Shown here one piece after another: positions 1 to 7,394 of a DNA stretch of 64,000 nucleotides. The stretch comes from an uncultured Muribaculaceae bacterium (lineage in GTDB: Bacteria; Bacteroidota; Bacteroidia; Bacteroidales; Muribaculaceae), in contig CAJTZS010000016.1 of NCBI GenBank assembly GCA_910584055.1, forward strand, positions 18,741 to 82,740, in the 5' to 3' direction. The notes below the pieces were generated by a model, which worked only from the letters and a program-made list of their open reading frames with translations, was not told the origin of the DNA and did not search any database. Each line of letters begins with the position of its first letter. Position 1 is the stretch's first letter. A program made the translations under genes and the position numbers.

Positions 1-93
1 CTTAGGCGCTTCCTCTCGGATTTTCGTTTCATGGATCTTCATGCGGCTGACGCGGCAACAGACTGGAGCCAAGTCCGGACTCTGAAGCTTTAA
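1..93 (+). CDS. possible 3' end of a gene cut by the window edge
   Basis: The first frame is open from base 1 to a TAA at 91-93, giving about 30 residues ending in DWSQVRTLKL. The residue mix looks protein-like and the stop is followed by repeat-rich non-coding DNA. A second frame is also open over most of this length, so coding is not proven. I do not recognise the family. Confidence 0.3.
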   Translation, partial: LRRFLSDFRFMDLHAADAATDWSQVRTLKL

Positions 94-114
94 ATCCTTC
101 CAGCTATGGTAGGG

Positions 115-210
115 GGCTGCTGACGCAGCCGCGGCACGGCCGTGCCGCGCACTCGACCGGCTGCGCCTGATGGAATGACGACCGGCTGCGCCTGAGAAGG
201 GGCAGCCGGT
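115..210. repeat. GC-rich hairpin and direct-repeat cluster
   Basis: Three structures lie in tandem. A hairpin with 6-bp arms GGCTGC/GCAGCC sits at 115-130. A perfect 18-bp palindrome, GCGGCACGGCCGTGCCGC, sits at 131-148. Two direct copies of CGACCGGCTGCGCCTGA lie at 154-170 and 179-195, followed by the inverted GCAGCCGGT at 202-210. The GC content contrasts sharply with the AT-rich flanks. The GCTGCGCCTG core and a GGCAC/GTGCC hairpin recur near 4063-4123, so this is a dispersed repeat family. No gene is seen between 94 and 287. Confidence 0.7.
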
Positions 211-287
211 TGCATCTTAAATTATGGGCAGGGGGGGCGAAGCTCGCGGATTTTTTATTAACTTTGGGGAAAGTTAATGAAATTGAT

Positions 288-1322
288 ATGGGAAATATAT
301 TTAAAAACATATTTGTAACGAAAATTGAAAGAGGGATTAAAGGAGGGATTAAAATAGGGATTGGAATGGGGATCGGAATTGTGGCGGCTTGGGGCGTTTC
401 GGCTGATGCGCAGCGGCTGGCGCAGAATTATAGGCTCAAGAGGGTTGTGCCGGTGGAAGGACGGCAGGGTATTGCTGCCGACAGTAGTTTCTATTATGTG
501 TCGGATACCAAGGCTCTGTATAAATATGACAAGGACTGGAATCTTGTGGCGGAGAATAAACAGCCCTTCCGGCATCCTGAGGTCGCCAATCATTTCGGGG
601 ACATTGATGTATGGAACGGGGAAATATATTGCGGTATCGAGAAGTTTGAGTATGGCAGGGGCTATAATATAGCTGTCTCGATATATGACGCAAACACTCT
701 TGAATGGAAACGAGACTTGCCGTGGTGTCCTGAATCGGGTCAAGTAGAGGTTTCCGGTATCGCTGTTGACCGTGACCGCAATATGGTATGGATGAGCGAT
801 TGGGTGGATTCCCGCTATGTTTATTGTTATGATCTGAAGACGGGTAGGTATCATACAAAAATGCAATGCATGCCGACTCCTTATTGGTGTCAGGGTATAA
901 CTGTAGCTGACGGCAAGATGGTTTTCTCTGCTGATGACGGTGAGGCTGCATATGGCATCCCTGATAATCTTTATGTCGCTGAATTGGGCGATGTGCCTTA
1001 CACCGGATTAATAACCGGTGAAGAGGTCGTAAAGGATACGCCTTTCAGCGTTAAGCTTGATAGCGATGGCAAGCCGGTTATGCGGCGTGGATCGGTTGCC
1101 GGTGGTGCTCAGAAGGGTAGAGTGAGACATTTACGGGAGATGTCTGATTTTAAGAGGGCAGGAGAGATCGAGGGTGTGGCCATTGATCCCGTAAACAATG
1201 ACCTGCTTGTGTTGAATAACAGGGGAACCCGGATTGTGCTCGGGATGAGTCAAGGTCCCATCACAGAGGAGGGGTATACAGGGGAAGTCCATGAAGTCTA
1301 TGTCTATGAGGCCTTGGAATAA
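288..1322 (+). CDS. secreted beta-propeller-like protein of unknown function
   Basis: A 344-residue protein. I chose the ATG at 288 because it gives a long n-region followed by a Gly/Ile-rich hydrophobic stretch (IKIGIGMGIGIVAAWGVSADAQ), which can serve as a signal peptide; an in-frame upstream ATG at 210 lies in GC-rich repeat DNA. The mature part has recurring blocks typical of propeller blades: IAADSSFYYVSDTKALYKYD, GDIDVWNGEIYCGIEKF, SGIAVDRDRNMVWMSDW, CQGITVADGKMVFSADD and EGVAIDPVNNDLLVLNN. These resemble NHL, SdiA-regulated or phytase-like propellers. No catalytic motif is identified. The gene stands alone and ends at a strong bidirectional terminator. Confidence 0.75.
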   Translation: MGNIFKNIFVTKIERGIKGGIKIGIGMGIGIVAAWGVSADAQRLAQNYRLKRVVPVEGRQGIAADSSFYYVSDTKALYKYDKDWNLVAENKQPFRHPEVANHFGDIDVWNGEIYCGIEKFEYGRGYNIAVSIYDANTLEWKRDLPWCPESGQVEVSGIAVDRDRNMVWMSDWVDSRYVYCYDLKTGRYHTKMQCMPTPYWCQGITVADGKMVFSADDGEAAYGIPDNLYVAELGDVPYTGLITGEEVVKDTPFSVKLDSDGKPVMRRGSVAGGAQKGRVRHLREMSDFKRAGEIEGVAIDPVNNDLLVLNNRGTRIVLGMSQGPITEEGYTGEVHEVYVYEALE

Positions 1323-1352
1323 TGTTTAATGTTTAATGGGGAATATGTAATT

Positions 1353-1387
1353 AAAAAAGCTGGATAACAAGGTTATCCAGCTTTTTT
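1353..1387. terminator. bidirectional intrinsic terminator
   Basis: A 16-bp perfect stem (AAAAAAGCTGGATAAC paired with its complement, 3-nt loop) with an A-run on one side and a T-run on the other. It can end both the rightward propeller-protein transcript and the leftward tRNA-Cys transcript, which converge here. Confidence 0.88.
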
Positions 1388-1389
1388 TG

Positions 1390-1460
1390 AGGTGCCAACC
1401 AGATTCGAACTGGTGTGAACGGTTTTGCAGACCGGTACCTAACCACTCGGACATGGCACC
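1390..1460 (-). tRNA. tRNA-Cys (GCA)
   Basis: On the minus strand a cloverleaf starts GGTGCCA and closes with TGGCACC, a 7-bp acceptor stem. The T arm carries GTTCGAATC. The anticodon loop is CTGCAAA, giving anticodon GCA. The discriminator base is U, an identity element of tRNA-Cys. CCA is not encoded. The outermost anticodon-stem pair is a mismatch; the other four pair. Confidence 0.95.
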
Positions 1461-1480
1461 TTGTTTCGCTTTTGCGAGTG

Positions 1481-1512
1481 CAAAGTTAAAACATTTTTTT
1501 TAATCCTGCAAA
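1481..1512 (-). promoter_or_regulatory. promoter of tRNA-Cys
   Basis: On the minus strand, TTTG (1512-1509), a 20-nt spacer and TAACTTTG (1488-1481) exactly match the Bacteroidota housekeeping consensus. The initial transcribed region CACTCGCAAA is shared with the promoter at 63850-63881. The distance to the tRNA 5' end is about 20 nt. Confidence 0.8.
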
Positions 1513-1592
1513 TATTGACAGAAAAAAAGTTTTTATTGGGAATGACAGAAAAATTATTACAAATTGATGGTTTAATTGTTATTAAATTAAGT

Positions 1593-1600
1593 TAAATTTG
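1593..1600 (+). promoter_or_regulatory. candidate -7 element for the GT4 gene
   Basis: TAAATTTG fits TAnnTTTG, but no clear TTTG lies 19-21 nt upstream. If used, transcription would begin at about 1605, the first base of the hairpin element that runs to 1788. Confidence 0.4.
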
Positions 1601-1604
1601 TAAG

Positions 1605-1788
1605 GTAAGTAATCAAATTAAACCGATAATAAATGAAATGTTATATCTCACATATCATAAACTTGTCTTTTTCAGTGCTTTTCGCCAAGTTTCATCAGTC
1701 ACAATGCCCGCATTGCTCCTTCTTCAACTCGCGAAAATCCCTTGAAAAATACTACGTTTATAATATGTGTTTAATCTGATTACTTACC
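1605..1788. repeat. long-hairpin repeat element, copy 1
   Basis: A 184-bp element with terminal inverted repeats GGTAAGTAATCAAATTAAAC at the left and the complement at the right, 19 of 20 matching. It contains a second inverted pair (cttttcgcc / gcgaaaa) and an apical stem CAATG (1702-1706) / CATTG (1711-1715). The interior closely matches the copy at 40477-40658, for example the shared strings TATCTCACATATCATAAACT and GTTTATAATATGTGTTTAAT. It ends 3 nt before the GT4 start codon. Apart from a -7 element and the tRNA promoter, I see nothing else in 1461-1791. Confidence 0.85.
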
Positions 1789-1791
1789 ATT

Positions 1792-2985
1792 ATGAAAGGA
1801 CCCTTTTCACACCCGGAGGCAAAAGACCTGTATGGAATCTTCAACGACAGTTTCCCGCCTATTCTCGATGGCGTTACCCTGACCGTGGAAAATTATGTCT
1901 ATTGGCTTCAGCAGAAGGGTAAGACACCTTGCGTGGTGACTCCATGGAATCCGGAGAAGAATCCTTATCCTTTCGATGTAGTGAGATATTTTTCCCTTCC
2001 CATTGCTTCCCGACATCCCTATCGCTACGGTTATCCCAAGTGTGACCCTTTCATATGGAAGCGTCTGCGCGACACAGATTTCAAGTTGCTGCACTCGCAT
2101 TGCCCGTTCTCTTCCGGCAGGCTTGCAGTATACGTCAAGAGGCATCAGAACGTGCCTCTTATAGGCACGTTCCATTCAAAATATCGTTCGGATCTTGAGC
2201 ATTCTTTCAGGAAGACTCCATGGTGTGTGCCTATCATAATGAAACGTATCCTGAATTTCTTTAATGCCTGTGATGAAGTGTGGATTCCTCAGGCGCAGGT
2301 TGAGGATACCGTAAGGGAATATGGATTCCGTGGTAAGCTGACGGTGGTTGAGAACGGCAATGATTTTGCTTCAATTATCAAGGGGGATGTAGGGGAATAC
2401 AAAAGGAACGCCAGACGGAAGTTAGGCATCAAGGATAATGAAATCGCACTGCTGTTCGTCGGTCAGCATATATGGGAGAAAGGCCTTGATGTTGTTATCG
2501 ACACTTTGAAGGAAATCAATGGAAAAGTTCCTTTCAGGATGAATTTCATAGGTAACGGGTATGCTTTCGATGATATAAAAAAGCGGATAGAGGATTATGG
2601 ACTTTCCGACCGGGTGACGTTGCATGGCGTGATCAGGGAGCGTGAGATTCTTAGCGACTATTATGCGGCATCGGATCTTTTCCTGTTTCCTTCATTCTAT
2701 GACAACGCCCCTCTTGTTGTAAGGGAAGCCGCGGCAATGGGGACGCCGGCTATTCTTCTTAAGGGATCTACTGCATCTGAGGTCATAAACGATAAAAAGA
2801 ATGGGTTCCTTACCGATAAATCACCCATCAGGTTTGCAGAACTCATAAAACACCTTCATGACGATCCGCAAGAACTCAAAGACGTGTCAGCAGGGGCACG
2901 CGAAACGCTGGTAAGAAGTTGGGAGGATGTGGTGGATGAAGTCAGTGACCGTTATGACGCGATTATAAGAAGATTCAAGAAATGA
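1792..2985 (+). CDS. GT4-family glycosyltransferase
   Basis: A 397-residue cytosolic or membrane-associated GT-B enzyme, likely moving a hexose from a nucleotide sugar to a lipid or glycan acceptor. The N-terminal acceptor domain begins YGIFNDSFPPILDGV, like diacylglycerol glucosyltransferases. The donor domain carries LFVGQHIWEKGLDVV, FIGNGYAFDDI and VREAAAMGTPAI. The EX7E motif appears as D304-X7-E312, with the first acid replaced. The start codon is the first ATG after the repeat element. It overlaps the next gene by ATGA, suggesting translational coupling with a multi-pass membrane protein; together they may make and handle a glycolipid. The exact acceptor is not determinable. Confidence 0.85.
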   Translation: MKGPFSHPEAKDLYGIFNDSFPPILDGVTLTVENYVYWLQQKGKTPCVVTPWNPEKNPYPFDVVRYFSLPIASRHPYRYGYPKCDPFIWKRLRDTDFKLLHSHCPFSSGRLAVYVKRHQNVPLIGTFHSKYRSDLEHSFRKTPWCVPIIMKRILNFFNACDEVWIPQAQVEDTVREYGFRGKLTVVENGNDFASIIKGDVGEYKRNARRKLGIKDNEIALLFVGQHIWEKGLDVVIDTLKEINGKVPFRMNFIGNGYAFDDIKKRIEDYGLSDRVTLHGVIREREILSDYYAASDLFLFPSFYDNAPLVVREAAAMGTPAILLKGSTASEVINDKKNGFLTDKSPIRFAELIKHLHDDPQELKDVSAGARETLVRSWEDVVDEVSDRYDAIIRRFKK

Positions 2986-4055
2986 AAAATGTGGTGAAAC
3001 ATACGGGATCCGGGTTTTCTTTCTGGAAAGTAATGCTGCCTGTGGCGATTGGCTTGGCGGTTGTCGTGTTGATGTTTCTACATGACGCAAAAAAGGAAGA
3101 TTTCGCGGATATCTGGAGGAGCATTCATTTTGATGGACGTGTCATAGCGTGTATTATAATCGGTTTCATGTGTATGTTCGGCAGGGATTTCGGTTTGACA
3201 TGGAGATTCCGTGCCCTGACAGATAGAAAACTGACGTGGGGTCAGGCCTGGAAAGTGGATATGCTTTGCGAATTTACCAACTGTATCACGCCGTCGGCAG
3301 TAGGGGGAAGTTCGTTAGGGATGGTTTTTCTCAATACCCAGGGTATCGAAATCGGAAGGGCTACAACCCTTATGCTGACAACCCTTTTTATGGATGAACT
3401 GTTTTTTGTTTTGGCTTGTCCCTTCGTTGTGCTGTTTACTCCGGCCGCGGATATTTTCACATCTGACGGTACGATGTTTTCCCATGGTATAAAATACACT
3501 TTCTGGACAGTCTATCTGCTGATTGCAGTCTGGACATTTATTCTTTTTGTAGGGATAATCTGGAAGCCATTGTGGATTCAGAAAGTGCTTGATAGGATGG
3601 CTACATGGCGATGGCTGCACAAATGGTCAACGCAGATCAGTGGGTTAGGGGCAAATATGGTAGCTACATCAAAAGAGCTTCAGACAAAACCTTTCAGATT
3701 CTGGCTGGAGGTGTTTTGTGGCACCGCACTTTCCTGGACATCCCGCTATCTTGTGGTAAATGCTCTTTTCTTCGGATTCGTGCCGGCGGATGACAAATAT
3801 CAGTGGGTGATCCTTGCGCGTCAGTTTGTGATATGGGTTGTGCTTATGGTTAGTCCGACCCCAGGCGGGGCCGGTCTTAGCGAATGGCTGTTTTCCGAAT
3901 ATTACGGAGACATCATCGGCACGGCGGGGATGGCGCTTATCCTTGCTATATTCTGGCGAGTGATAACATATTATCTTTATCTTTTCATCGGGGCGGTGCT
4001 TGTTCCGTCATGGCTAAATAAAACATTGGGAAAATTAAAAAATGCGAAGGGATGA
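2982..4055 (+). CDS. YbhN/lysylphosphatidylglycerol synthase-type membrane protein
   Basis: A 357-residue integral membrane protein with about eight hydrophobic segments (for example residues 17-33, 48-66 and 147-175). It matches the LPG_synthase_TM/UPF0104 family in layout, including the conserved TPSAVGGSSLG and SPTPGGAGLSEW blocks. It lacks the C-terminal aminoacyl-transferase domain of true MprF, so it is not a lysyl-PG synthase; a flippase-like or lipid-handling role is inference. It is coupled by a 4-bp overlap to the GT4 gene. Confidence 0.85.
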   Translation: MKNVVKHTGSGFSFWKVMLPVAIGLAVVVLMFLHDAKKEDFADIWRSIHFDGRVIACIIIGFMCMFGRDFGLTWRFRALTDRKLTWGQAWKVDMLCEFTNCITPSAVGGSSLGMVFLNTQGIEIGRATTLMLTTLFMDELFFVLACPFVVLFTPAADIFTSDGTMFSHGIKYTFWTVYLLIAVWTFILFVGIIWKPLWIQKVLDRMATWRWLHKWSTQISGLGANMVATSKELQTKPFRFWLEVFCGTALSWTSRYLVVNALFFGFVPADDKYQWVILARQFVIWVVLMVSPTPGGAGLSEWLFSEYYGDIIGTAGMALILAIFWRVITYYLYLFIGAVLVPSWLNKTLGKLKNAKG

Positions 4056-4062
4056 GAGGAAT

Positions 4063-4123
4063 GAATGTGGGGTCGCAGAGCTTGCGGCACTGCCGTGCCT
4101 ACATTCAACAAGCTGCGCCTGGG
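4063..4123. repeat. short GC-rich hairpin repeat
   Basis: An outer inverted pair GAATGT (4063-4068) / ACATTC (4101-4106) encloses GGCAC-TGCC-GTGCC (4086-4099). It is followed by AGCTGCGCCTGGG (4111-4123). The GCTGCGCCTG core and the GGCAC/GTGCC hairpin match the cluster at 115-210, so the two belong to one family. It sits between the YbhN-like gene and kdsB. Confidence 0.6.
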
Positions 4124-4178
4124 TTTAAAACAAGTTCTTAATAAATCAGATTATAAGACTTAGATAAAATTTGACAAT

Positions 4179-4934
4179 ATGAAATATATAGTTATTATAC
4201 CGGCTCGGTATGAATCTTCCAGATTCCCGGGTAAGCCGTTGGCTAAGATCGGCGGGGAGGAGATGATAGTCAGGGTTTGCCGGCAGGTGACAAAAGCGAA
4301 TGTTGAAGTTGCTGTAGCTACCGACGACCAAAGGATATTCGATTGTGTAGAGAAAGCAGGTTTCAAGGCTGTGATGACATCGCGTGAGCACAGGAGCGGC
4401 ACAGAGAGGGTGGAAGAGGCGTATCGTCAGCTGGGCAGTGATGCCGATGTCGTGATAAATGTGCAGGGGGACGAGCCATTCATACGTCCGGAGCAGGTTC
4501 AGAAACTTGAGGCGATTTTTGAGAATAATCCGGATGCGCAGATAGGCACATTAGCCATGAAATTTGATGCGACGAGAGGATTTGACTCACTGTTTGATCC
4601 CAATCTCGTAAAAGTGGTTTTCTCCAACGATATGGATGCCCTTTATTTCTCAAGAAGCATAATACCTTATGTGAGAAAGGCTGATTGGAAGAACTGGCTG
4701 AAAGAAGCTGAATTTCACACACATATAGGTATCTATGGCTATAAAGCCAAAACACTTTCGGAGATTGTAAGGCTGCCGGAATCGGACCTTGAGAAATCGG
4801 AGAGCCTCGAGCAACTCAGATGGTTGCAGAATGGTTATGGAATCAAAGTTGGACTCACAGAGTTTTCAACCATTGGCATCGACACGGAAGCAGACCTTCG
4901 GGCTGCGGAGGAAATGCTCGAATCTCTTGCATAA
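4179..4934 (+). CDS. kdsB: 3-deoxy-manno-octulosonate cytidylyltransferase
   Basis: A 251-residue cytosolic enzyme that activates Kdo with CTP to CMP-Kdo for the inner core of lipopolysaccharide. The N-terminus IIPARYESSRFPGKPL is the nucleotide-binding signature, RSGTERVEEA and NVQGDEPFI are further family motifs, and length is typical. It begins with ATG about 120 bases after the previous gene, beyond a repeat. Other lipid A/Kdo genes in the window (lpxA, lpxK) are not adjacent. Confidence 0.96.
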   Translation: MKYIVIIPARYESSRFPGKPLAKIGGEEMIVRVCRQVTKANVEVAVATDDQRIFDCVEKAGFKAVMTSREHRSGTERVEEAYRQLGSDADVVINVQGDEPFIRPEQVQKLEAIFENNPDAQIGTLAMKFDATRGFDSLFDPNLVKVVFSNDMDALYFSRSIIPYVRKADWKNWLKEAEFHTHIGIYGYKAKTLSEIVRLPESDLEKSESLEQLRWLQNGYGIKVGLTEFSTIGIDTEADLRAAEEMLESLA

Positions 4935-4957
4935 ATTCATTAAAATTACTAAATTTG
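4926..4957 (+). promoter_or_regulatory. promoter of pfp
   Basis: CTTG (one mismatch to TTTG), a 20-nt spacer, and TAAATTTG at 4950-4957. The -33 box overlaps the last codons of kdsB. The leader to the pfp ATG is about 55 nt. Confidence 0.6.
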
Positions 4958-5018
4958 CGCTTGGATTATTGAATCTAAAAAAATTCGACAAGGTAAAAAC
5001 AAGATATCAAGAAACGAC

Positions 5019-6674
5019 ATGAAAAAGAGTGCGCTTCAGCGAGTAAGAGCTGAGTACCAGCCCAAGTTGCCCAAAGATCTTCAGGGCGATGTGAAAGTGA
5101 AATTCGGAGAGGCAACCGAATCTGTAGCCAATCAGGAAGAAATCAAGGAAAGATTCCCCCATACATACGGAATGCCTATCGTGCAGTTCGAGCATAACGA
5201 CAAGCCCGAACGTGTGGAGGAGCCCTTTAACGTAGGTATTATCCTCTCGGGTGGTCAGGCTCCCGGCGGACACAATGTTGTGAGCGGTATTTTCGACGGT
5301 CTTAAGAAGCTTAACAAAGAAAACCGTCTTTACGGATTCCTTATGGGCCCAGCAGGATTCATCAACCATCAGTATATGGAGCTTACAGCCGGCTATATTG
5401 CTGAATACCGTAATACCGGAGGTTTCGACATCATCGGTTCAGGCCGCACGAAACTTGAGACTCCCGAGCAGTTCGAGGCTGGTCTTAAGATTCTTAAGGA
5501 GCTCAACATCAAGGCTCTTGTAATTATCGGAGGTGACGATTCAAATACCAATGCAGCCGTGCTCGCAGAGTATTACAAGAATATCGGGGCCGGCGTTCAA
5601 GTCATCGGGGTTCCAAAGACAATCGACGGCGACCTTAAGAACGAATGGATAGAGACATCATTCGGTTTCGACACCGCATGCAAGGTATACAGCGAAGTCA
5701 TCGGCAACATACAACGTGACTGCAACTCTGCAAAGAAATACTATCATTTCATAAAGCTTATGGGGCGTTCAGCTTCCCATATCGCTCTTGAGTGTGCTCT
5801 TGAGACTCAGCCCAATATCTGTCTTATCTCAGAGGAGGTTCTTGCAAAACGCATGACACTCGACAATATCGTAAGCTATATCTGCTATGTTATCGCCGAG
5901 CGCGCAAAATTAGGGTGGAATTTCGGCACTGTCCTCATTCCGGAAGGTCTCATCGAGTTCATTCCGTCCATGAAGACACTGATCTCCGAGCTTAACGATG
6001 TTCTTGTTGAATATGCTGACGAGCTGGAGTCTCTTGAGGAGAATGCAAAACTTGAGGCAATCCACCGTCACCTGTCACCTGCAAACGCCGATCTTTATAA
6101 GATGCTTCCCAAGACTATCGCACTTCAGCTCAGCCTTGACCGCGACAGCCATGGTAACGTGCAGGTTTCCCTTATTGAAACCGAGAGCCTGCTGAGCCAG
6201 ATGGTGGCAAAACGTCTTGACGAGATGGCAGAGGCCGGTGAATATAGCGGCAAATTCGCTGCACAGCATCATTTCTTCGGTTATGAGGGTCGTTGTGCAG
6301 ATCCCACAAACTTTGATGCCGACTATACATATGCTCTCGGCTACAACGCCGCCATGCTCATAAATTCCGGTCTTACCGGCTATATGTCGAGTGTGCGCAA
6401 TCTTACGGACAAGACTGAGAACTGGATTTGCGGCGGTATTCCAATCACCATGATGATGAATATGGAACGTCGTAACGGTGAGATGAAACCTGTTATCCAG
6501 AAAGCGCTTGTGAATCTCAATGGCCGTCCGTATCTGAAGTTCGCTTCAATGCGTGAGACTCTCGCCCTCAATACACTATATCAGTATCCCGGTCCGATCC
6601 AGTATTTCGGTCCGGCAGAGATCTGCGACCGTCCGTCGATGACACTGCTTCTTGAACACAACAAAGAAATCTGA
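5019..6674 (+). CDS. pfp: diphosphate-fructose-6-phosphate 1-phosphotransferase (PPi-PFK)
   Basis: A 551-residue long-form phosphofructokinase that phosphorylates fructose 6-phosphate with pyrophosphate, reversibly, in glycolysis and gluconeogenesis. Motifs: SGGQAPGGHN (phosphate loop), GGDDSNTNA (the GGDD form marks PPi rather than ATP use) and PKTIDGDLKN (catalytic Asp and the PPi-enzyme Lys). Codon use is biased toward C-ending codons compared with neighbours, suggesting high expression. It has its own promoter and is followed by two hairpins. Confidence 0.95.
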   Translation: MKKSALQRVRAEYQPKLPKDLQGDVKVKFGEATESVANQEEIKERFPHTYGMPIVQFEHNDKPERVEEPFNVGIILSGGQAPGGHNVVSGIFDGLKKLNKENRLYGFLMGPAGFINHQYMELTAGYIAEYRNTGGFDIIGSGRTKLETPEQFEAGLKILKELNIKALVIIGGDDSNTNAAVLAEYYKNIGAGVQVIGVPKTIDGDLKNEWIETSFGFDTACKVYSEVIGNIQRDCNSAKKYYHFIKLMGRSASHIALECALETQPNICLISEEVLAKRMTLDNIVSYICYVIAERAKLGWNFGTVLIPEGLIEFIPSMKTLISELNDVLVEYADELESLEENAKLEAIHRHLSPANADLYKMLPKTIALQLSLDRDSHGNVQVSLIETESLLSQMVAKRLDEMAEAGEYSGKFAAQHHFFGYEGRCADPTNFDADYTYALGYNAAMLINSGLTGYMSSVRNLTDKTENWICGGIPITMMMNMERRNGEMKPVIQKALVNLNGRPYLKFASMRETLALNTLYQYPGPIQYFGPAEICDRPSMTLLLEHNKEI

Positions 6675-6715
6675 TATAGAAATAATCAGTTTCAGCAGTA
6701 AACACGTAAATATTG

Positions 6716-6801
6716 TCGGAGATCTTGCAGTTTAGTATTGTAAGGTCTCCGATGTGTTATATAACTATTCAGCTTTCTAAATTGTTTACAACTTAGAAAG
6801 C
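6716..6801 (+). terminator. two hairpins downstream of pfp
   Basis: The first stem pairs TCGGAGATCTTGCA (6716-6729) with TGTAAGGTCTCCGA (6739-6752). The second pairs GCTTTCTAA (6772-6780) with TTAGAAAGC (6793-6801). Neither has a long T-run. They lie in the 208-bp gap before the thioredoxin gene and may serve as terminators or 3'-end stabilisers. Confidence 0.5.
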
Positions 6802-6882
6802 CGAAGTTCGGGTTTAAAGTTCAGTTTCTAAATAGGATATAAACTTTAAATTTCGTTGGATAAATTTTAATGTAATTATATT

Positions 6883-7362
6883 ATGAAGAATATTAGTATA
6901 TTTTGCGCCGTGTTCGTGGCTTTGGTGCTGGCAGGATGCGGTGAAAAAAAGAACTACAAGAATCCGGATGAAATTGAGACATCCAAGGAGTTGACAGAGA
7001 AATTATTTCCAAAACCGGAAGAGAATGTGGCCGAACCTCAGGAGAATTATGATGACGGGACGGTTCTTACTGCTATGGTTTCCAACGGAAAACCGAGTAT
7101 CGTGGATTTCACTGCAACATGGTGCGGTCCATGCCAGCGGATGAAACCTGTCTTTCATTCGCTTGCCAAGGAGTTTAATGATAAGTATAATTTCATCTCT
7201 ATCGACATTGACGAGAATCAGGAGCTTGCGAACAAATACCAGATTCAGGCGGTGCCTACATTTGTATTTCTTGATGCTGACGGGAAAGAAGGAAACAGAA
7301 TCACGGGTATGATCAGCGAAAAGGAATTCAGAGATGAACTCCTTACTCCTGCATGGTATTAA
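6883..7362 (+). CDS. thioredoxin-fold lipoprotein
   Basis: A 159-residue exported disulfide oxidoreductase. Residues 1-18 form a lipoprotein signal with lipobox VLAGC. An acidic, flexible linker runs to about residue 60, then a thioredoxin fold follows with FTATWCGPCQRM (redox pair CGPC) and the cis-Pro loop QAVPTFVFLD. It probably acts on the periplasmic face of a membrane. The MFS gene starts 32 bases later, so the two may be co-transcribed. Confidence 0.9.
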   Translation: MKNISIFCAVFVALVLAGCGEKKNYKNPDEIETSKELTEKLFPKPEENVAEPQENYDDGTVLTAMVSNGKPSIVDFTATWCGPCQRMKPVFHSLAKEFNDKYNFISIDIDENQELANKYQIQAVPTFVFLDADGKEGNRITGMISEKEFRDELLTPAWY

Positions 7363-7394
7363 AAATAGCTTATTTAAAGAATTAAAACAACAAT

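Noticed and set aside
258..951. Long minus-strand frames opposite the first gene
   Set aside because: They are shadows of the plus-strand gene, with implausible His/Arg-rich composition and no homology.
1605..1788. Long-hairpin elements as a riboswitch or transposon carrying a gene
   Set aside because: No reading frame of useful length lies inside, and no known riboswitch core was recognised; left as a structured repeat.
2982..4055. Lysylphosphatidylglycerol synthase (MprF)
   Set aside because: Only the membrane part is present; the aminoacyl-transferase domain is missing.
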